DNA from: Shewanella sp. MR-4
GTDB lineage: Bacteria > Pseudomonadota > Gammaproteobacteria > Enterobacterales > Shewanellaceae
Assembly (NCBI RefSeq): GCF_000014685.1
Contig: NC_008321.1
Location: 4,337,001 to 4,401,000, forward strand
Length of the DNA stretch: 64,000 bases
Direction of reading: 5' to 3'
This document shows, piece after piece, positions 55,097 through 64,000 of the stretch; position 1 is the stretch's first letter; the number at the start of each line of letters is the position of its first letter. The notes under the pieces are model-generated. The model was not told the DNA's origin, did not search any database, and saw only the letters and a list, made by a program, of their open reading frames with translations. Made by a program: the position numbers and the translations under genes.

Positions 55097-57613
55097 ATGG
55101 AACGTAGAAGTTTTTTAAAGATGAGTGCCGCATTAAGTGCTGCTGCGGCCGTCACAGGTTGTGACTCCAGCTCGAAAGATGTCGATGTGGTACCACCAAC
55201 TCCTCCGGTTACAGATGGAGAGATCCAGACCTGGTCTTCCTGCCTGGTCAACTGTGGCTCTAACTGCCCGATCAAGGTATTCAGTAAAGATGGGGTTATC
55301 ACCCGCGTTGAGGCCGACAATGAAACCACTGACGAATATGGCTACAACCACCAGATCCGAGCTTGTGCGCGTGGACGCTCACTCAGACAACGCACCTACG
55401 CAGCGGATCGCTTAAAGACACCCATGAAACGTGTCGGTAAGCGCGGTGAAGGCAAATTTGTGCCCATTACGTGGGACGAAGCAGCCTCAACCATTGCCAG
55501 CGAACTGCAACGTATTACCGCCGAATACACTAACCGTTCAATTTTAAAACTCTACGGTTCTGGTGCTTATTACGGTTTCTCCAGTTCAAACTGCTTTAAC
55601 CGCCTGCTGAATCTCAACGGCGGCTTCCTGAATATTTATGGTAACTATTCTTGGGCGCAGCAAATTGAAGCCGCGGCGGCCACTTGGGGTGGCAGCTCAA
55701 CCAACGGCAGTTCTATGGTCTGCGTTGCCGACAGCGATCTGTTTTTAGGGATTGGTTATAACCCTAGCGAAATGCGCCAAAGCGGTTCTGGCGAAGGTTA
55801 CGATTACCTGCAAGCTATTCAAAATAACCCCAGCATTGAAGTCATCATGGTCGACCCAAGATATACCGACTCCATGGCGGGCAAGGAAGATCATTGGTAT
55901 CCAATCCGTCCGGGCACAGATGCTGCATTTGCCGAAGCCATCGCCTATGAAATGATTTCTTCAGGCTGGGTCGATGCCAACTCTAAAGCCTTCTTAGATA
56001 AATATTGCGTCGGTTATGACAAGGCCTCACTCGAAAAAACCAAAGCCGAGTTCGAAGCATCGGGCGATGCCAGCAAAGTGGAATACGCCAAGTTTATCGA
56101 TGTCGAAGAAAACTACCGCGATTACATCCTAGGCGTGGGTAAATTCACCGAGGCCAAAACACCTGCGTGGGCAGCAACCGTTTGTGGGATTTCGGAAGCC
56201 AACATCAAGGCTATCGCGCAAAAGATTATGAATGCCAAGGCACCTTATATCATCATAGGTGCAGGTGTTAACCGCCATGCAAACGGCGAACAGGCGATGC
56301 GCGCTTGCTATATGCTGCCCTTTTTAACCGGCAAAGTGGGGCAACCAGGTGTCAACAACGGTGCCCTGCCAGTACAAGGCAGTATGAGCAAATCGAGCTT
56401 ATCAGGCTTGTCGAATCCGATTAAAGAAGCCATTTCCTTCTTCACCTTCTCTGAAGCCATCGAACGTGGCGCGGAGATGACCGCCCGCAAAGATGGCGTA
56501 AGAGGAATGCCAGATTTAGATACGCCATTGGGTCAGAATATTAAGGCCATTTTCGCCATTAACTCTAACTCCCTCGTCAACCAACATGCCGACTCTAACG
56601 GTACTTCGAAGATTTTGGAGGACGATACTAAGTGTGAACTGATCGTGGTAGCCGATTGTTGGATGACGCCTTCGGCACGTTATGCCGATATCCTCCTGCC
56701 AGATACCAGTTGGTTAGAGTCAAATGACCTAGTGGATGGCAGCTATGCCACAGGTCTCATGGGCTACTTAGTCGCCATGAAGGCGGCGGTGAAGCCAATG
56801 TGGGAATGTAAGTCCATGTATGACATGTGCGGCTTAATCGCACAAAAAATGGGCGTTTATCAACAGTACTCTGAAGGTAAAGACGAAACTGCATGGCTAA
56901 ATCAGCTCTATGCCGGCACCCTGACTGCGCCTTCAAGCGCCAACGCCATTCCCGCATTACCAAGCTCTTATGAAGAAGCCCAAAAGATTGGGGTGTTCCG
57001 CTCCTTCAATGGCACTAAACGCATCGCCTTAGACAGCTATATTAATGGCGGTAAAGCCCTCGGCACACCTACCGGTAAAGTCGAATTCTACTCACTCGAT
57101 TTTGCGCAAAAAGCGGCGGAATGGGAGTTCGATGCAAGCGTCAAAGGCAACTACATCACCGCATTACCCAAATACCAACCAACTTGGGAAGGCTATGAGG
57201 ATGCCGACACCATAGACACTTACCCACTGCAATTAATGGGTTATCACACTAAGGGCCGTACTCACTCCAGCTATCACAACGTGGCTTGGCTACGTGAAGC
57301 CGTTGAAGATGCAGTCTGGATGAACCCGATAGATGCCAATGCGCGCGGCTTATCACAGGGAGATACGGTCCATGTATGGAGCCAGCGTGGCACCATTGAA
57401 ATCCCTGTACGCATCACCCCAAGGGTTGCGCCAGGCGTGGCCGCACTGGGTCAAGGCGCTTGGTATACCCCAGATCCATCGGGCCGAATCGGTCCATCCG
57501 GCCATGTGATTGATATTGGGGGCTGCATCAACACGCTTACTCGCTACCAACCTAGCCCTGCCGCCAAAGGTAACCCACAACACACTAATCGCGTGCAGAT
57601 TGCTAAGGCTTAA
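55097..57613 (+). CDS. dmsA: Extracellular DMSO reductase catalytic subunit DmsA
   Basis: Reduces dimethyl sulfoxide with a bis-MGD cofactor, probably on the outer surface. A Tat signal (ERRSFLKMSAALS) ends in a lipobox (VTGC, Cys22), so the mature protein is a lipoprotein, consistent with surface location. The 4Fe-4S motif is Cys49, 53, 57 and 90. The Mo ligand is Ser185 in YGNYSWAQQ, aligning with Ser176 of E. coli DmsA (DYSSAQ). SRLGYNPSEMRQSG-like GIGYNPSEMRQSG also fits. The frame opens at GTG 55088, but that GTG lies within the GAGGTG ribosome site of ATG 55097. 838 residues. Confidence 0.93.
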   Translation: MERRSFLKMSAALSAAAAVTGCDSSSKDVDVVPPTPPVTDGEIQTWSSCLVNCGSNCPIKVFSKDGVITRVEADNETTDEYGYNHQIRACARGRSLRQRTYAADRLKTPMKRVGKRGEGKFVPITWDEAASTIASELQRITAEYTNRSILKLYGSGAYYGFSSSNCFNRLLNLNGGFLNIYGNYSWAQQIEAAAATWGGSSTNGSSMVCVADSDLFLGIGYNPSEMRQSGSGEGYDYLQAIQNNPSIEVIMVDPRYTDSMAGKEDHWYPIRPGTDAAFAEAIAYEMISSGWVDANSKAFLDKYCVGYDKASLEKTKAEFEASGDASKVEYAKFIDVEENYRDYILGVGKFTEAKTPAWAATVCGISEANIKAIAQKIMNAKAPYIIIGAGVNRHANGEQAMRACYMLPFLTGKVGQPGVNNGALPVQGSMSKSSLSGLSNPIKEAISFFTFSEAIERGAEMTARKDGVRGMPDLDTPLGQNIKAIFAINSNSLVNQHADSNGTSKILEDDTKCELIVVADCWMTPSARYADILLPDTSWLESNDLVDGSYATGLMGYLVAMKAAVKPMWECKSMYDMCGLIAQKMGVYQQYSEGKDETAWLNQLYAGTLTAPSSANAIPALPSSYEEAQKIGVFRSFNGTKRIALDSYINGGKALGTPTGKVEFYSLDFAQKAAEWEFDASVKGNYITALPKYQPTWEGYEDADTIDTYPLQLMGYHTKGRTHSSYHNVAWLREAVEDAVWMNPIDANARGLSQGDTVHVWSQRGTIEIPVRITPRVAPGVAALGQGAWYTPDPSGRIGPSGHVIDIGGCINTLTRYQPSPAAKGNPQHTNRVQIAKA

Positions 57614-57626
57614 GAGGTAAATACAA

Positions 57627-58286
57627 ATGACACAAGAAACACAATATGGTTTTTACTTTGACAGCAGCAAATGTACTGGATGTAAGGCGTGCCATATCGC
57701 CTGTAAAGACCGCATGACGGGACTTATCCGTGCAAATGATGGCAACGGTAGCGTTGCCAATCTTCCTGGGGTGCTGTGGCGCCGCGTCACCGAATACGGT
57801 GGTGGCAACTGGAGCCAGAATGCCGATGGAAGTTTTGAGCAAAACGTTTTTGCATATTACACATCAATAGGTTGTAACCATTGCAGCGAACCCGTTTGCG
57901 TTAAAGCCTGCCCGACGGGTGCCATGCATAAACGCAAAGACAACGGCCTAGTGTTAGTGGAGTCATCCATCTGTATTGGCTGTGGCAGCTGCGCAAGAGC
58001 CTGTCCCTATGACGCGCCACAATTAGATACTCAGCGTAAAGTCATGACCAAGTGTGATGGTTGTTATGATCGACTCGCCGACGGCAAAAAACCGATTTGC
58101 GTCAATGCCTGTCCATTGCGGGCACTCGATTTTGACACTATGGAAAACCTAAAAGCCAAATATGGTGAAGGTGACGGGCACATTGCGCCGCTGCCCTCGT
58201 CATCTATCACCTCTCCCAATCTGATTGTCAAAAAGAACCCAAATGCACAATCGGGTGGGCAAGTGCTGAATTGGTCTGAAATTTAA
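57627..58286 (+). CDS. dmsB: DMSO reductase iron-sulfur subunit DmsB
   Basis: A 219-residue electron-transfer subunit with four 4Fe-4S motifs: CTGCKACHIAC, CNHCSEPVCVKAC, CIGCGSCARAC and CDGCYDR with CVNACP. It carries electrons from the DmsE/DmsF conduit to DmsA. GRVLWRRVTEYGG-like GVLWRRVTEYGGGNW is typical of DmsB. It starts 13 bases after dmsA. No membrane anchor DmsC follows, which is expected for the extracellular type. Confidence 0.93.
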   Translation: MTQETQYGFYFDSSKCTGCKACHIACKDRMTGLIRANDGNGSVANLPGVLWRRVTEYGGGNWSQNADGSFEQNVFAYYTSIGCNHCSEPVCVKACPTGAMHKRKDNGLVLVESSICIGCGSCARACPYDAPQLDTQRKVMTKCDGCYDRLADGKKPICVNACPLRALDFDTMENLKAKYGEGDGHIAPLPSSSITSPNLIVKKNPNAQSGGQVLNWSEI

Positions 58287-58346
58287 GTCATAGGATTGAT
58301 GGGGGGCTTGTGCCCCTCACTCTTTCTACCTGATAAGAGAAGAATT

Positions 58347-59012
58347 ATGTCAAAGATAAAAGCGGATGATTACCTGACATGGGGAGCTATCGCTAAGGTT
58401 CTGCATAATATTTTATATACCTACCCAGAAGCTCCCTTAATCGACAATTTTAAGCAAGAAGAACTCCACATCAGTTGGCCTCAACTTGTTGATTCCGAGT
58501 ATGAAAAACAGGGGCGTACTTATTTAAAGCGTTATTTAACAAACTGGGAAAGCACAGAGGCGCAGCTGATCGAGTTAAAAGTGGATTACGGGCAATTGTT
58601 TTTTGGTCCAAGCGACCCTAAAGCGGCACCTTGGGGGTCAGTGTATACCGGGGAAGAACAGTCATTAAATGGTGATTCGACGCAAAAACTGATGGCCTTC
58701 TATAAGGCACATAATATCGAATTCACATTAGAGAGAAACGAGCCGATAGATCATATTGGCTTGATTCTGCTGACATTAGAATATTTATTTACCCAATTAG
58801 CGGCCACGCCCGAAGACAAAAATATCCTCGGAACCTGCACGCTACTATTACAACAGCATCTACTGCCCTGGGCGGATCGCTGCCTCGAATTAGCGGAGCA
58901 ACATGCCGACAGCGAATTTTATAGAGGTATTGCTATCTTGAGCAGAGTCTATCTCGAGCATGTATCTCAACAACTCGGGATCATAACGCAGCAAACCAAA
59001 CTCTTTCGTTAA
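58347..59012 (+). CDS. dmsG: DmsG, TorD-family chaperone of DmsA
   Basis: A 221-residue helical protein of the TorD/DmsD family, with LKVDYGQLFFGPSDPKAAPWGSVYTGEE near residue 75 and NEPIDHIGLILLTLEYLFTQL near 130, the family signatures. It should bind the DmsA Tat leader during cofactor insertion. The frame opens 17 codons earlier, but AGAGAAG precedes ATG 58347. A 60-bp gap separates it from dmsB. Confidence 0.9.
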   Translation: MSKIKADDYLTWGAIAKVLHNILYTYPEAPLIDNFKQEELHISWPQLVDSEYEKQGRTYLKRYLTNWESTEAQLIELKVDYGQLFFGPSDPKAAPWGSVYTGEEQSLNGDSTQKLMAFYKAHNIEFTLERNEPIDHIGLILLTLEYLFTQLAATPEDKNILGTCTLLLQQHLLPWADRCLELAEQHADSEFYRGIAILSRVYLEHVSQQLGIITQQTKLFR

Positions 59013-59042
59013 CAACGGATAGAAAGGTGATGAGCCAACAAC

Positions 59043-59492
59043 ATGAGCGTTATCCACTCTATTGCCCATCAATGGGATAAGGCAGAATTTGCCCATCAAC
59101 TGCAACAGTATATTGCGTCGAATCGAGATGCGATGCGACTCTTTATCGGCGCGACAGGCTGCCAAACAGTATGCCACTTGATTGCGGCGATGGGAGAATT
59201 GCCCCCAAAATCAGAGAAAGGCAACTTCAATATCACCTTACCTTTGCTGCTCGACGTGTTATTGCAACGTTTTTTGCTGCTCTATGTGAAAGAGGTACAA
59301 CACCAGAGCCTTACTCAGGGCGAGCAGCTTATCGTCTCACTGACAGAGCTTATCGCCCAACAGGCAACACAACAGAGCGAACAGGATGCAGAGGTTCTGA
59401 GCAAGAGTCATATCATACTCTCAGCAATGGAAAAGCTGGCAAAACAAAGAACACAATTACGCCGCCAACGCTCGACCATGGGACGCAGCTAA
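59043..59492 (+). CDS. dmsH: DmsH, accessory protein of the dms operon
   Basis: A 149-residue helical protein with no signal peptide; it starts MSVIHSIAHQWDKAEFAHQL and ends with a Gln/Arg-rich tail (KQRTQLRRQRSTMGRS). In the dmsEFABGH operons of Shewanella the last gene encodes such an accessory protein, and this one is in that position, 30 bases after dmsG. Its role is not known. The operon ends at the terminator at 59520-59556. Confidence 0.82.
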   Translation: MSVIHSIAHQWDKAEFAHQLQQYIASNRDAMRLFIGATGCQTVCHLIAAMGELPPKSEKGNFNITLPLLLDVLLQRFLLLYVKEVQHQSLTQGEQLIVSLTELIAQQATQQSEQDAEVLSKSHIILSAMEKLAKQRTQLRRQRSTMGRS

Positions 59493-59519
59493 CCACTTTG
59501 CTTGCAATCTAGCCCAAAT

Positions 59520-59556
59520 AAAAAGCCCGTTTACCTAAAAGATAAACGGGCTTTTT
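59520..59556. terminator. Bidirectional terminator; original rnpB terminator
   Basis: AGCCCGTTTA (59524-59533) and TAAACGGGCT (59543-59552) form a perfect 10-bp stem with A and T flanks. On the plus strand it ends the dms operon. On the minus strand it is where rnpB would end if the island were absent: the displaced rnpB 3' copy starts 11 bases away. Confidence 0.9.
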
Positions 59557-59567
59557 ACTGAATTTAA

Positions 59568-59589
59568 TGAGTTGGCCGATAAGACGGGT
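59568..59589. repeat. Attachment-site copy distal to rnpB
   Basis: TGAGTTGGCCGATAAG, then A at 59584, then CGGGT. It matches 63125-63146 except at 59584, where the rnpB copy has C. The changed base is in the widely conserved CCCGGCTTATCGG of rnpB, so this copy is not under rnpB selection. Confidence 0.87.
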
Positions 59590-59959
59590 AAGTTACCCTA
59601 ATTGCTATAACCACCCATCAACACAAACCATAACACAATGATTTTATTCAAAACTAATTTATGTAATGGAAGTTAGCCTAACTCATTTTGTACCATTTGT
59701 GTACCACGACTAGTTTTTTATTAGACCCATAATAAATCACCAAATGTGATTCTTACTCAGCAAAGAACATGTTGAACGATTCACAAACCAAGCAATTCTT
59801 CTACCAGTAACTATTAAATTGATTGTTAGTTCTTAAATTGTTTAACAACTAGCTCAAGAAAGCATGAAATCCGAAGCGCTGTTTGACCTAATAACAGGAA
59901 AGGATTACTGTTCCAAGTGCATCTAGCAATCCCCAATACTCTAATTGCAAAGGAAAAAT
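59590..59959 (+). other. Non-coding left end of the island
   Basis: About 370 AT-rich bases with no gene. AAAGGAAAAAT at its end is the ribosome site for the NTPase gene. A stretch near 59690-59710 (TTTTGTACCATTTGTGTACC) resembles the sequence TTTGTGTACCACTTTTGTACC near 63048-63068 at the other end, so the ends share short repeats. Confidence 0.5.
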
Positions 59960-61426
59960 ATGGACATTTCAAATCACGCCAGCAAATATAAGGAATGGGA
60001 GCAGATATATAACTGGGACACCTGTAAAACCAATAGAAGAGAGTTTGGGGAATTTATTGCTCATTTCCTGTCGACTGATAGCAGAGTGATTAATCTGGAT
60101 GGAATTTATGGCTCAGGTAAAACAGAGTTTATTAAGCGTCTATATATAGAGCTAGCGAAAAGAAAGCATCCTGTTGTCTACATTGACGTATGGGAGAGTG
60201 ATTTTTCTACTAATCCTCTAGCAGTTATTTGTAGTGAGCTACTTCAACAAATTGAGTTTGTACTCAAAGAAAAGGCTCCAAATGGAAGAGCGGAAGATAA
60301 GCGAACTGCCAAACATACATTGAATAGCTTAAAATCCAAACTAGGGATTTGCCTCCAATATGCTTCTGTGGTGTCCCAGTATTTCGGAGATAGCTCTATC
60401 GCTAGTGAGTTAGCTTCGACAGGCGCAATCATATCCACCACCCCCAGTTTATCCACCATAACAAGGGCGGAGGAGTATGTAGAAATAGTGCAAAAAAATC
60501 ACGTTGAAGCGGTTCGCGCCATGAAAGAGATAAAGGAATATATCACCTTTCTATCTGAACTGATTGAAACCATTTACAACCTAAAAACGCCCATTATCAT
60601 CATGATTGATGAGCTAGACAGATGTAGGCCAACTTATGCTATAGAGGTACTCGAAGTAATCAAGCACTTCTTTGAAACCAAAGGCTGTACATTCCTTGTC
60701 GCTACAAACACTGAAGTGTTAGAGCAATCAATCAAGGCTGTATACGGTTCAGAATTTCAGGCAGCACATTATTTGCGCAGGTTTTTCGAAAGAAAAGTCA
60801 GACTGCCACAAGTATCCACTTTGGATTATTTAAGAGCAAAACAACTAGATTTTGATAAATACACCAGCAATGGCATTCTTCTTCATCCATATTCATCCAC
60901 TCAAGGCATCTCCGAACTATTTGCCGCCCTTTTTAGAGCAAATGAAATTGAATTAAGAAGCGTTGACCAGATTTTAAATAGATTTTTTACCAGCTTAGAT
61001 TACGCTCTAGTAAGCAAAACCACCTCTAAAATTGCTATAAACATTACAGTTCTGATGGTTGGTCTGCTGGAACAGCATTTAGATAGACCAGAACTTAGTC
61101 AACGCAGTAACAGTAATCTAGTCTCGACAACGCTTGCATACGGCAACGCTAAGTTAAATAGCAACATCAAAGCTATGTTCCATAGTGTTATGACCACAAA
61201 ATCTCAAGAGCAATATAACGGGCGAGGCAAACGAATTTTCCCACACGAAATAGAAATGCTGGCTATCGAGACTTACGACTTTAGCAGGGAAACCATATTC
61301 GCGAACCCTAACGATAACGGGGAAGCTATCACAGAAATAATAAACAGTTATTACGATAGTAGCTGCAATTTCTGGCTATGGGAGAATCATCAAAAAGTAA
61401 TCGAGTTATCAGGGCACATCCAATAG
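59960..61426 (+). CDS. KAP-family P-loop NTPase
   Basis: A 488-residue protein. The Walker A motif is GIYGSGKT (residues 48-55), and the Walker B motif IIIMIDELDR (about 212-221) is followed by CRPTYAIEVLEVIKHFFETKG and FLVATNTEVLEQSIKAVYG, the KAP NTPase signature. I see no clear transmembrane insertion, so it is probably soluble. KAP NTPases occur in several anti-phage systems and phage-linked loci, but this one has no recognised partner. It is the only cargo gene of the island. The frame opens at 59945, and AAAGGAAAAAT sets ATG 59960. Confidence 0.85.
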   Translation: MDISNHASKYKEWEQIYNWDTCKTNRREFGEFIAHFLSTDSRVINLDGIYGSGKTEFIKRLYIELAKRKHPVVYIDVWESDFSTNPLAVICSELLQQIEFVLKEKAPNGRAEDKRTAKHTLNSLKSKLGICLQYASVVSQYFGDSSIASELASTGAIISTTPSLSTITRAEEYVEIVQKNHVEAVRAMKEIKEYITFLSELIETIYNLKTPIIIMIDELDRCRPTYAIEVLEVIKHFFETKGCTFLVATNTEVLEQSIKAVYGSEFQAAHYLRRFFERKVRLPQVSTLDYLRAKQLDFDKYTSNGILLHPYSSTQGISELFAALFRANEIELRSVDQILNRFFTSLDYALVSKTTSKIAINITVLMVGLLEQHLDRPELSQRSNSNLVSTTLAYGNAKLNSNIKAMFHSVMTTKSQEQYNGRGKRIFPHEIEMLAIETYDFSRETIFANPNDNGEAITEIINSYYDSSCNFWLWENHQKVIELSGHIQ

Positions 61427-61587
61427 GCTCATTTATATGATTCAAGCAATTAATTTTGCTGACGTTATTCCTTTCATCAATGAATGCGAATTAAATGTAT
61501 TAATCAGATACATGAGCCTTTGAGCTTACCGAGTCATCTCCAAATAATCCCATAGCAACTTTAAAATCCCTAGAGATATGTCAAAAA

Positions 61588-63048
61588 CTATCTCATAAAA
61601 ACCAACACTGTTAAAAATGCAAATTTAAATGTTATTGACACCCACAAACAACACTGCCAATATCTATGCAAAGAAAATCTCTCCCCTTTTTCATTTGCTG
61701 AAGGTATATCTAAGTTATCCATCAACCCCCGCGCATGATAGGTTAGTGAGTTGTGGTGATTGAAAACTACTGGAAATAACTCTCCTTCAACCCCCTTAAC
61801 AAACTCTATAAACCCAAGTTCAATCAATCTATTATGAATGGGAATGGGTCTTATGGCTGCAACTGTTTTACCTGAATTAATCCAGAGGTAATAACGACCA
61901 GTGTCATCGTCAAGTCTCAGGCTCTCATGTGTTAACCCAACAATATCTCCTCGTCGAGCGCCTGTGTAAATGGCTAAGAGAATAGTCCATTTATGCCAAC
62001 CCTCTAACTTAACGGCTGCCTGTTTGAGCTTTATAATCTGGGAATCGGAGAAACAGGCGTATCCTGTAGATTTGGATGGCCAGTCAACCTTTGTTGTTGG
62101 GGATATTTGGTAAATCTCTTTTTCATTTGTAAGGAAGCGACTAAAAAAACTTTGGCAGACTTTAAGGAGCCCATTAACAGTCTTGCTACTGACTTTATCT
62201 TCGTCTGGAATATCCTCTTCATCTATATCCATAATCTGAGCAATTTCCATTTTTTTATAAGGTAGAATGTTACCCTTGGGGAAATCTTTATAGCGACTTA
62301 ACAAAGATTTTATCATTGGTCGATTTATGGTTTTGACATCAATATCTCCCCAGTAGGCCAGCATTATCTCGTATAACCTTTGATTATTTAATTTAATATC
62401 ATGATTCCAATCTGACTTAAATTTTTTAAAGTCCTCCCAAGCCTCACTTAACAAATATGGAGGTATTGTCGCAATCGCTGTGTCAGGAAGCGTTACCGCT
62501 TTAGCGGTCGATGAATAATTCGAATCTAACAGCCTACCCAAGAATGACTTAGCACTACTAAGCTCTTCTTCGAACCGTCCTCCATTGATAATCCGCTGAT
62601 GCATTGCACCAGCTAAACGCATTAATAATTTCTGATAATCTCTTTTATCTTTTATTTCTGATGGATAAGGTGTCTTAATGCCAAAATCACTAGGGTCAAA
62701 ACTATTCCCACCATCAGCTAGTGAGTCACCAATTTCAGACCGAACAACCTCCCAAGCCGTAGCATATTCCCCTTGCTCGTCTCGCTGATGTCGCTTCAAA
62801 GAGTCTGCGAAGTCGTAGTTTGTCAGTTCAGCAAATAAATCTATTAAAATCTGTTTATTGGGCACACTCGACATCAGCTTTATTCTCCTTAAAAGTGCTA
62901 ATTTAGGTGCAATAAGTCCAATAGCAATCTCATCTGAAGTGGTAAAAAGAGAATGCTTTATCTCTGTCTTTCCAACGATAGCAGCAAGGTGTTTGGGAAG
63001 TCTGTAGCGGAAATAAAAAACGCCATTTCTGCATTGTAAATGTCTCAT
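61588..63048 (-). CDS. Tyrosine recombinase, C-terminally truncated
   Basis: A 486-residue island integrase. The N terminus MRHLQCRNGVFYFRYRLPKHL matches the DUF6538-type start of such integrases. A SAM-like core-binding domain follows (about 200-330). The catalytic domain begins with LLAIYTGARRGDIVGL, giving the first arginine. But after GERFSLHR (about residue 457) the expected R-H, H/W and Tyr boxes are missing: the frame runs through unrelated hydrophobic sequence (WVSITFKFAFLTVLV) to a stop. Neither other frame of that strand continues the domain for long. It is probably inactive. Confidence 0.8.
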   Translation of the reverse strand: MRHLQCRNGVFYFRYRLPKHLAAIVGKTEIKHSLFTTSDEIAIGLIAPKLALLRRIKLMSSVPNKQILIDLFAELTNYDFADSLKRHQRDEQGEYATAWEVVRSEIGDSLADGGNSFDPSDFGIKTPYPSEIKDKRDYQKLLMRLAGAMHQRIINGGRFEEELSSAKSFLGRLLDSNYSSTAKAVTLPDTAIATIPPYLLSEAWEDFKKFKSDWNHDIKLNNQRLYEIMLAYWGDIDVKTINRPMIKSLLSRYKDFPKGNILPYKKMEIAQIMDIDEEDIPDEDKVSSKTVNGLLKVCQSFFSRFLTNEKEIYQISPTTKVDWPSKSTGYACFSDSQIIKLKQAAVKLEGWHKWTILLAIYTGARRGDIVGLTHESLRLDDDTGRYYLWINSGKTVAAIRPIPIHNRLIELGFIEFVKGVEGELFPVVFNHHNSLTYHARGLMDNLDIPSANEKGERFSLHRYWQCCLWVSITFKFAFLTVLVFMR

Positions 63049-63124
63049 TTGTGTACCACTTTTGTACCAGCGGTTTCAAATAAAATCAAAAACAACACAA
63101 AAACAGCGTCTTAGTGTGATTTGG

Positions 63125-63473
<349 letters not shown>

Positions 63474-63480
63474 GGCGCGG

Positions 63481-63486
63481 ATTATA
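63481..63486 (-). promoter_or_regulatory. -10 element of rnpB
   Basis: A perfect TATAAT on the minus strand, seven bases before the predicted RNA 5' end. No good -35 is visible at 17 bases. Confidence 0.75.
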
Positions 63487-63549
63487 GCCTAAGCAACCTG
63501 CGCACACCACTGTTAATCCCGCCTATCTGCACCTATCTCTAAGATCGGC

Positions 63550-64000
63550 TTATAAATCCGACTCTAAGCCGAACTTATACAGAGCATTCTTTTTAAGACC
63601 GTGAATTTGCGCGGCAATGGCGGCGGCCTTTTTGAGGGGCAATTCTTCACAGAGTAATTTCAAAGTGTTGATGGCAACTGTGGGAATAGCTTCATCATCG
63701 TCCGCAGCGCGGTGTCCATGCACCATCAGCACTATCTCACCTTTTTGCTGGTTAGGATCTGAGCTGACCGTGGCCAACACCTCGGCCACAGGGCCAGAGA
63801 GGAAGGTTTCGAAGGTTTTAGTCACTTCACGCGCCATGACCACTTGGCGTTCGTCACCTAAGACTTGGGCCATAGTCGTCAGGCTATGCTCGATGCGGTG
63901 CGGTGATTCATAAAAAATCAGCGTACGCGGATCTTCCTTGAGCTCGAGTAACTTATCGGCGCGCGCCTTCTCTTTAGAAGGTAAGAAACCTTCGAAGGCG
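63550..64000 (-). CDS. rsmI: 16S rRNA 2'-O-methyltransferase RsmI, 3' part
   Basis: The C-terminal 149 residues of RsmI (YraL), which methylates the 2'-OH of C1402 in 16S rRNA. The gene runs off the window edge at 64000. Visible are FEGFLPSKEKARADKLLEL near the edge, then TLIFYESPHRIEHSL, the substrate-binding signature, and the C-terminal GLKKNALYKFGL. The tail EELPLKKAAAIAAQIHG is also conserved. It is transcribed toward rnpB, whose promoter lies in the 76-bp gap. Confidence 0.92.
   Translation of the reverse strand, partial: AFEGFLPSKEKARADKLLELKEDPRTLIFYESPHRIEHSLTTMAQVLGDERQVVMAREVTKTFETFLSGPVAEVLATVSSDPNQQKGEIVLMVHGHRAADDDEAIPTVAINTLKLLCEELPLKKAAAIAAQIHGLKKNALYKFGLESDL

Noticed and set aside
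61437..61523. 28-codon frame after the KAP gene
   Set aside because: No clear ribosome site and no similarity; chance expectation in AT-rich DNA.

Overview
The window looks like a chromosomal segment of a Shewanella-type gammaproteobacterium. This rests on gene content: prpC-acnD-prpF for propionate catabolism, an MtrA/MtrB-type extracellular DMSO reductase operon (dmsEFABGH), speF-potE, selO-srkA-dsbA, zapB and ytfK. No taxonomic search was run.

Layout. 1-5466: 2-methylcitrate cycle operon (prpC, acnD, prpF), with a hairpin at each gene junction. 5699-10198: a 1.5k-residue beta-propeller/PAS/GGDEF/EAL membrane protein. 10258-27700: housekeeping and small conserved genes (ilvE, rof, a RidA protein, an NhaC-type antiporter, zapB, ytfK, dsbA, srkA, selO, ygbA, a SYLF protein, an acyltransferase and several unrecognised secreted proteins). 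A candidate small RNA with a near-consensus promoter lies at about 15914-15986. 27833-28890: an IS903-group insertion sequence with a 9-bp target duplication.

29219-37508 is a co-directional cluster: LysR-type regulator, 55-residue membrane protein, DsbB-like protein with a large periplasmic C-terminal domain, Tat-exported molybdopterin oxidoreductase with a predicted Cys Mo ligand, 4Fe-4S subunit, TorD-like chaperone, FDH-gamma-like cytochrome b and a porin. Its substrate cannot be read from the sequence; it is the best candidate for an undescribed respiratory system here. 37555-38313 is an AraC-type regulator interrupted by an in-frame TAA.

39156-44819 is an ornithine module: a promoter candidate, a 34-codon leader that aligns with the SpeFL arrest peptide, then speF, potE and a porin. 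44823-51596 holds ygiQ, a MAPEG protein, a ThrE-type exporter, a BamA/TamA-like outer membrane protein and a small anchored protein. 52116-59492 is the dms operon: decaheme cytochrome, outer membrane barrel, lipoprotein-type Tat DmsA with a Ser Mo ligand, DmsB, and two accessory proteins.

59568-63146 is a 3.6-kb island inserted in the 3' end of rnpB. It is bounded by a 22-bp direct repeat with one mismatch, and carries one KAP-type P-loop NTPase and a C-terminally truncated tyrosine integrase. The insertion separated rnpB from its terminator. rnpB (63125-63473) and the 3' part of rsmI close the window.
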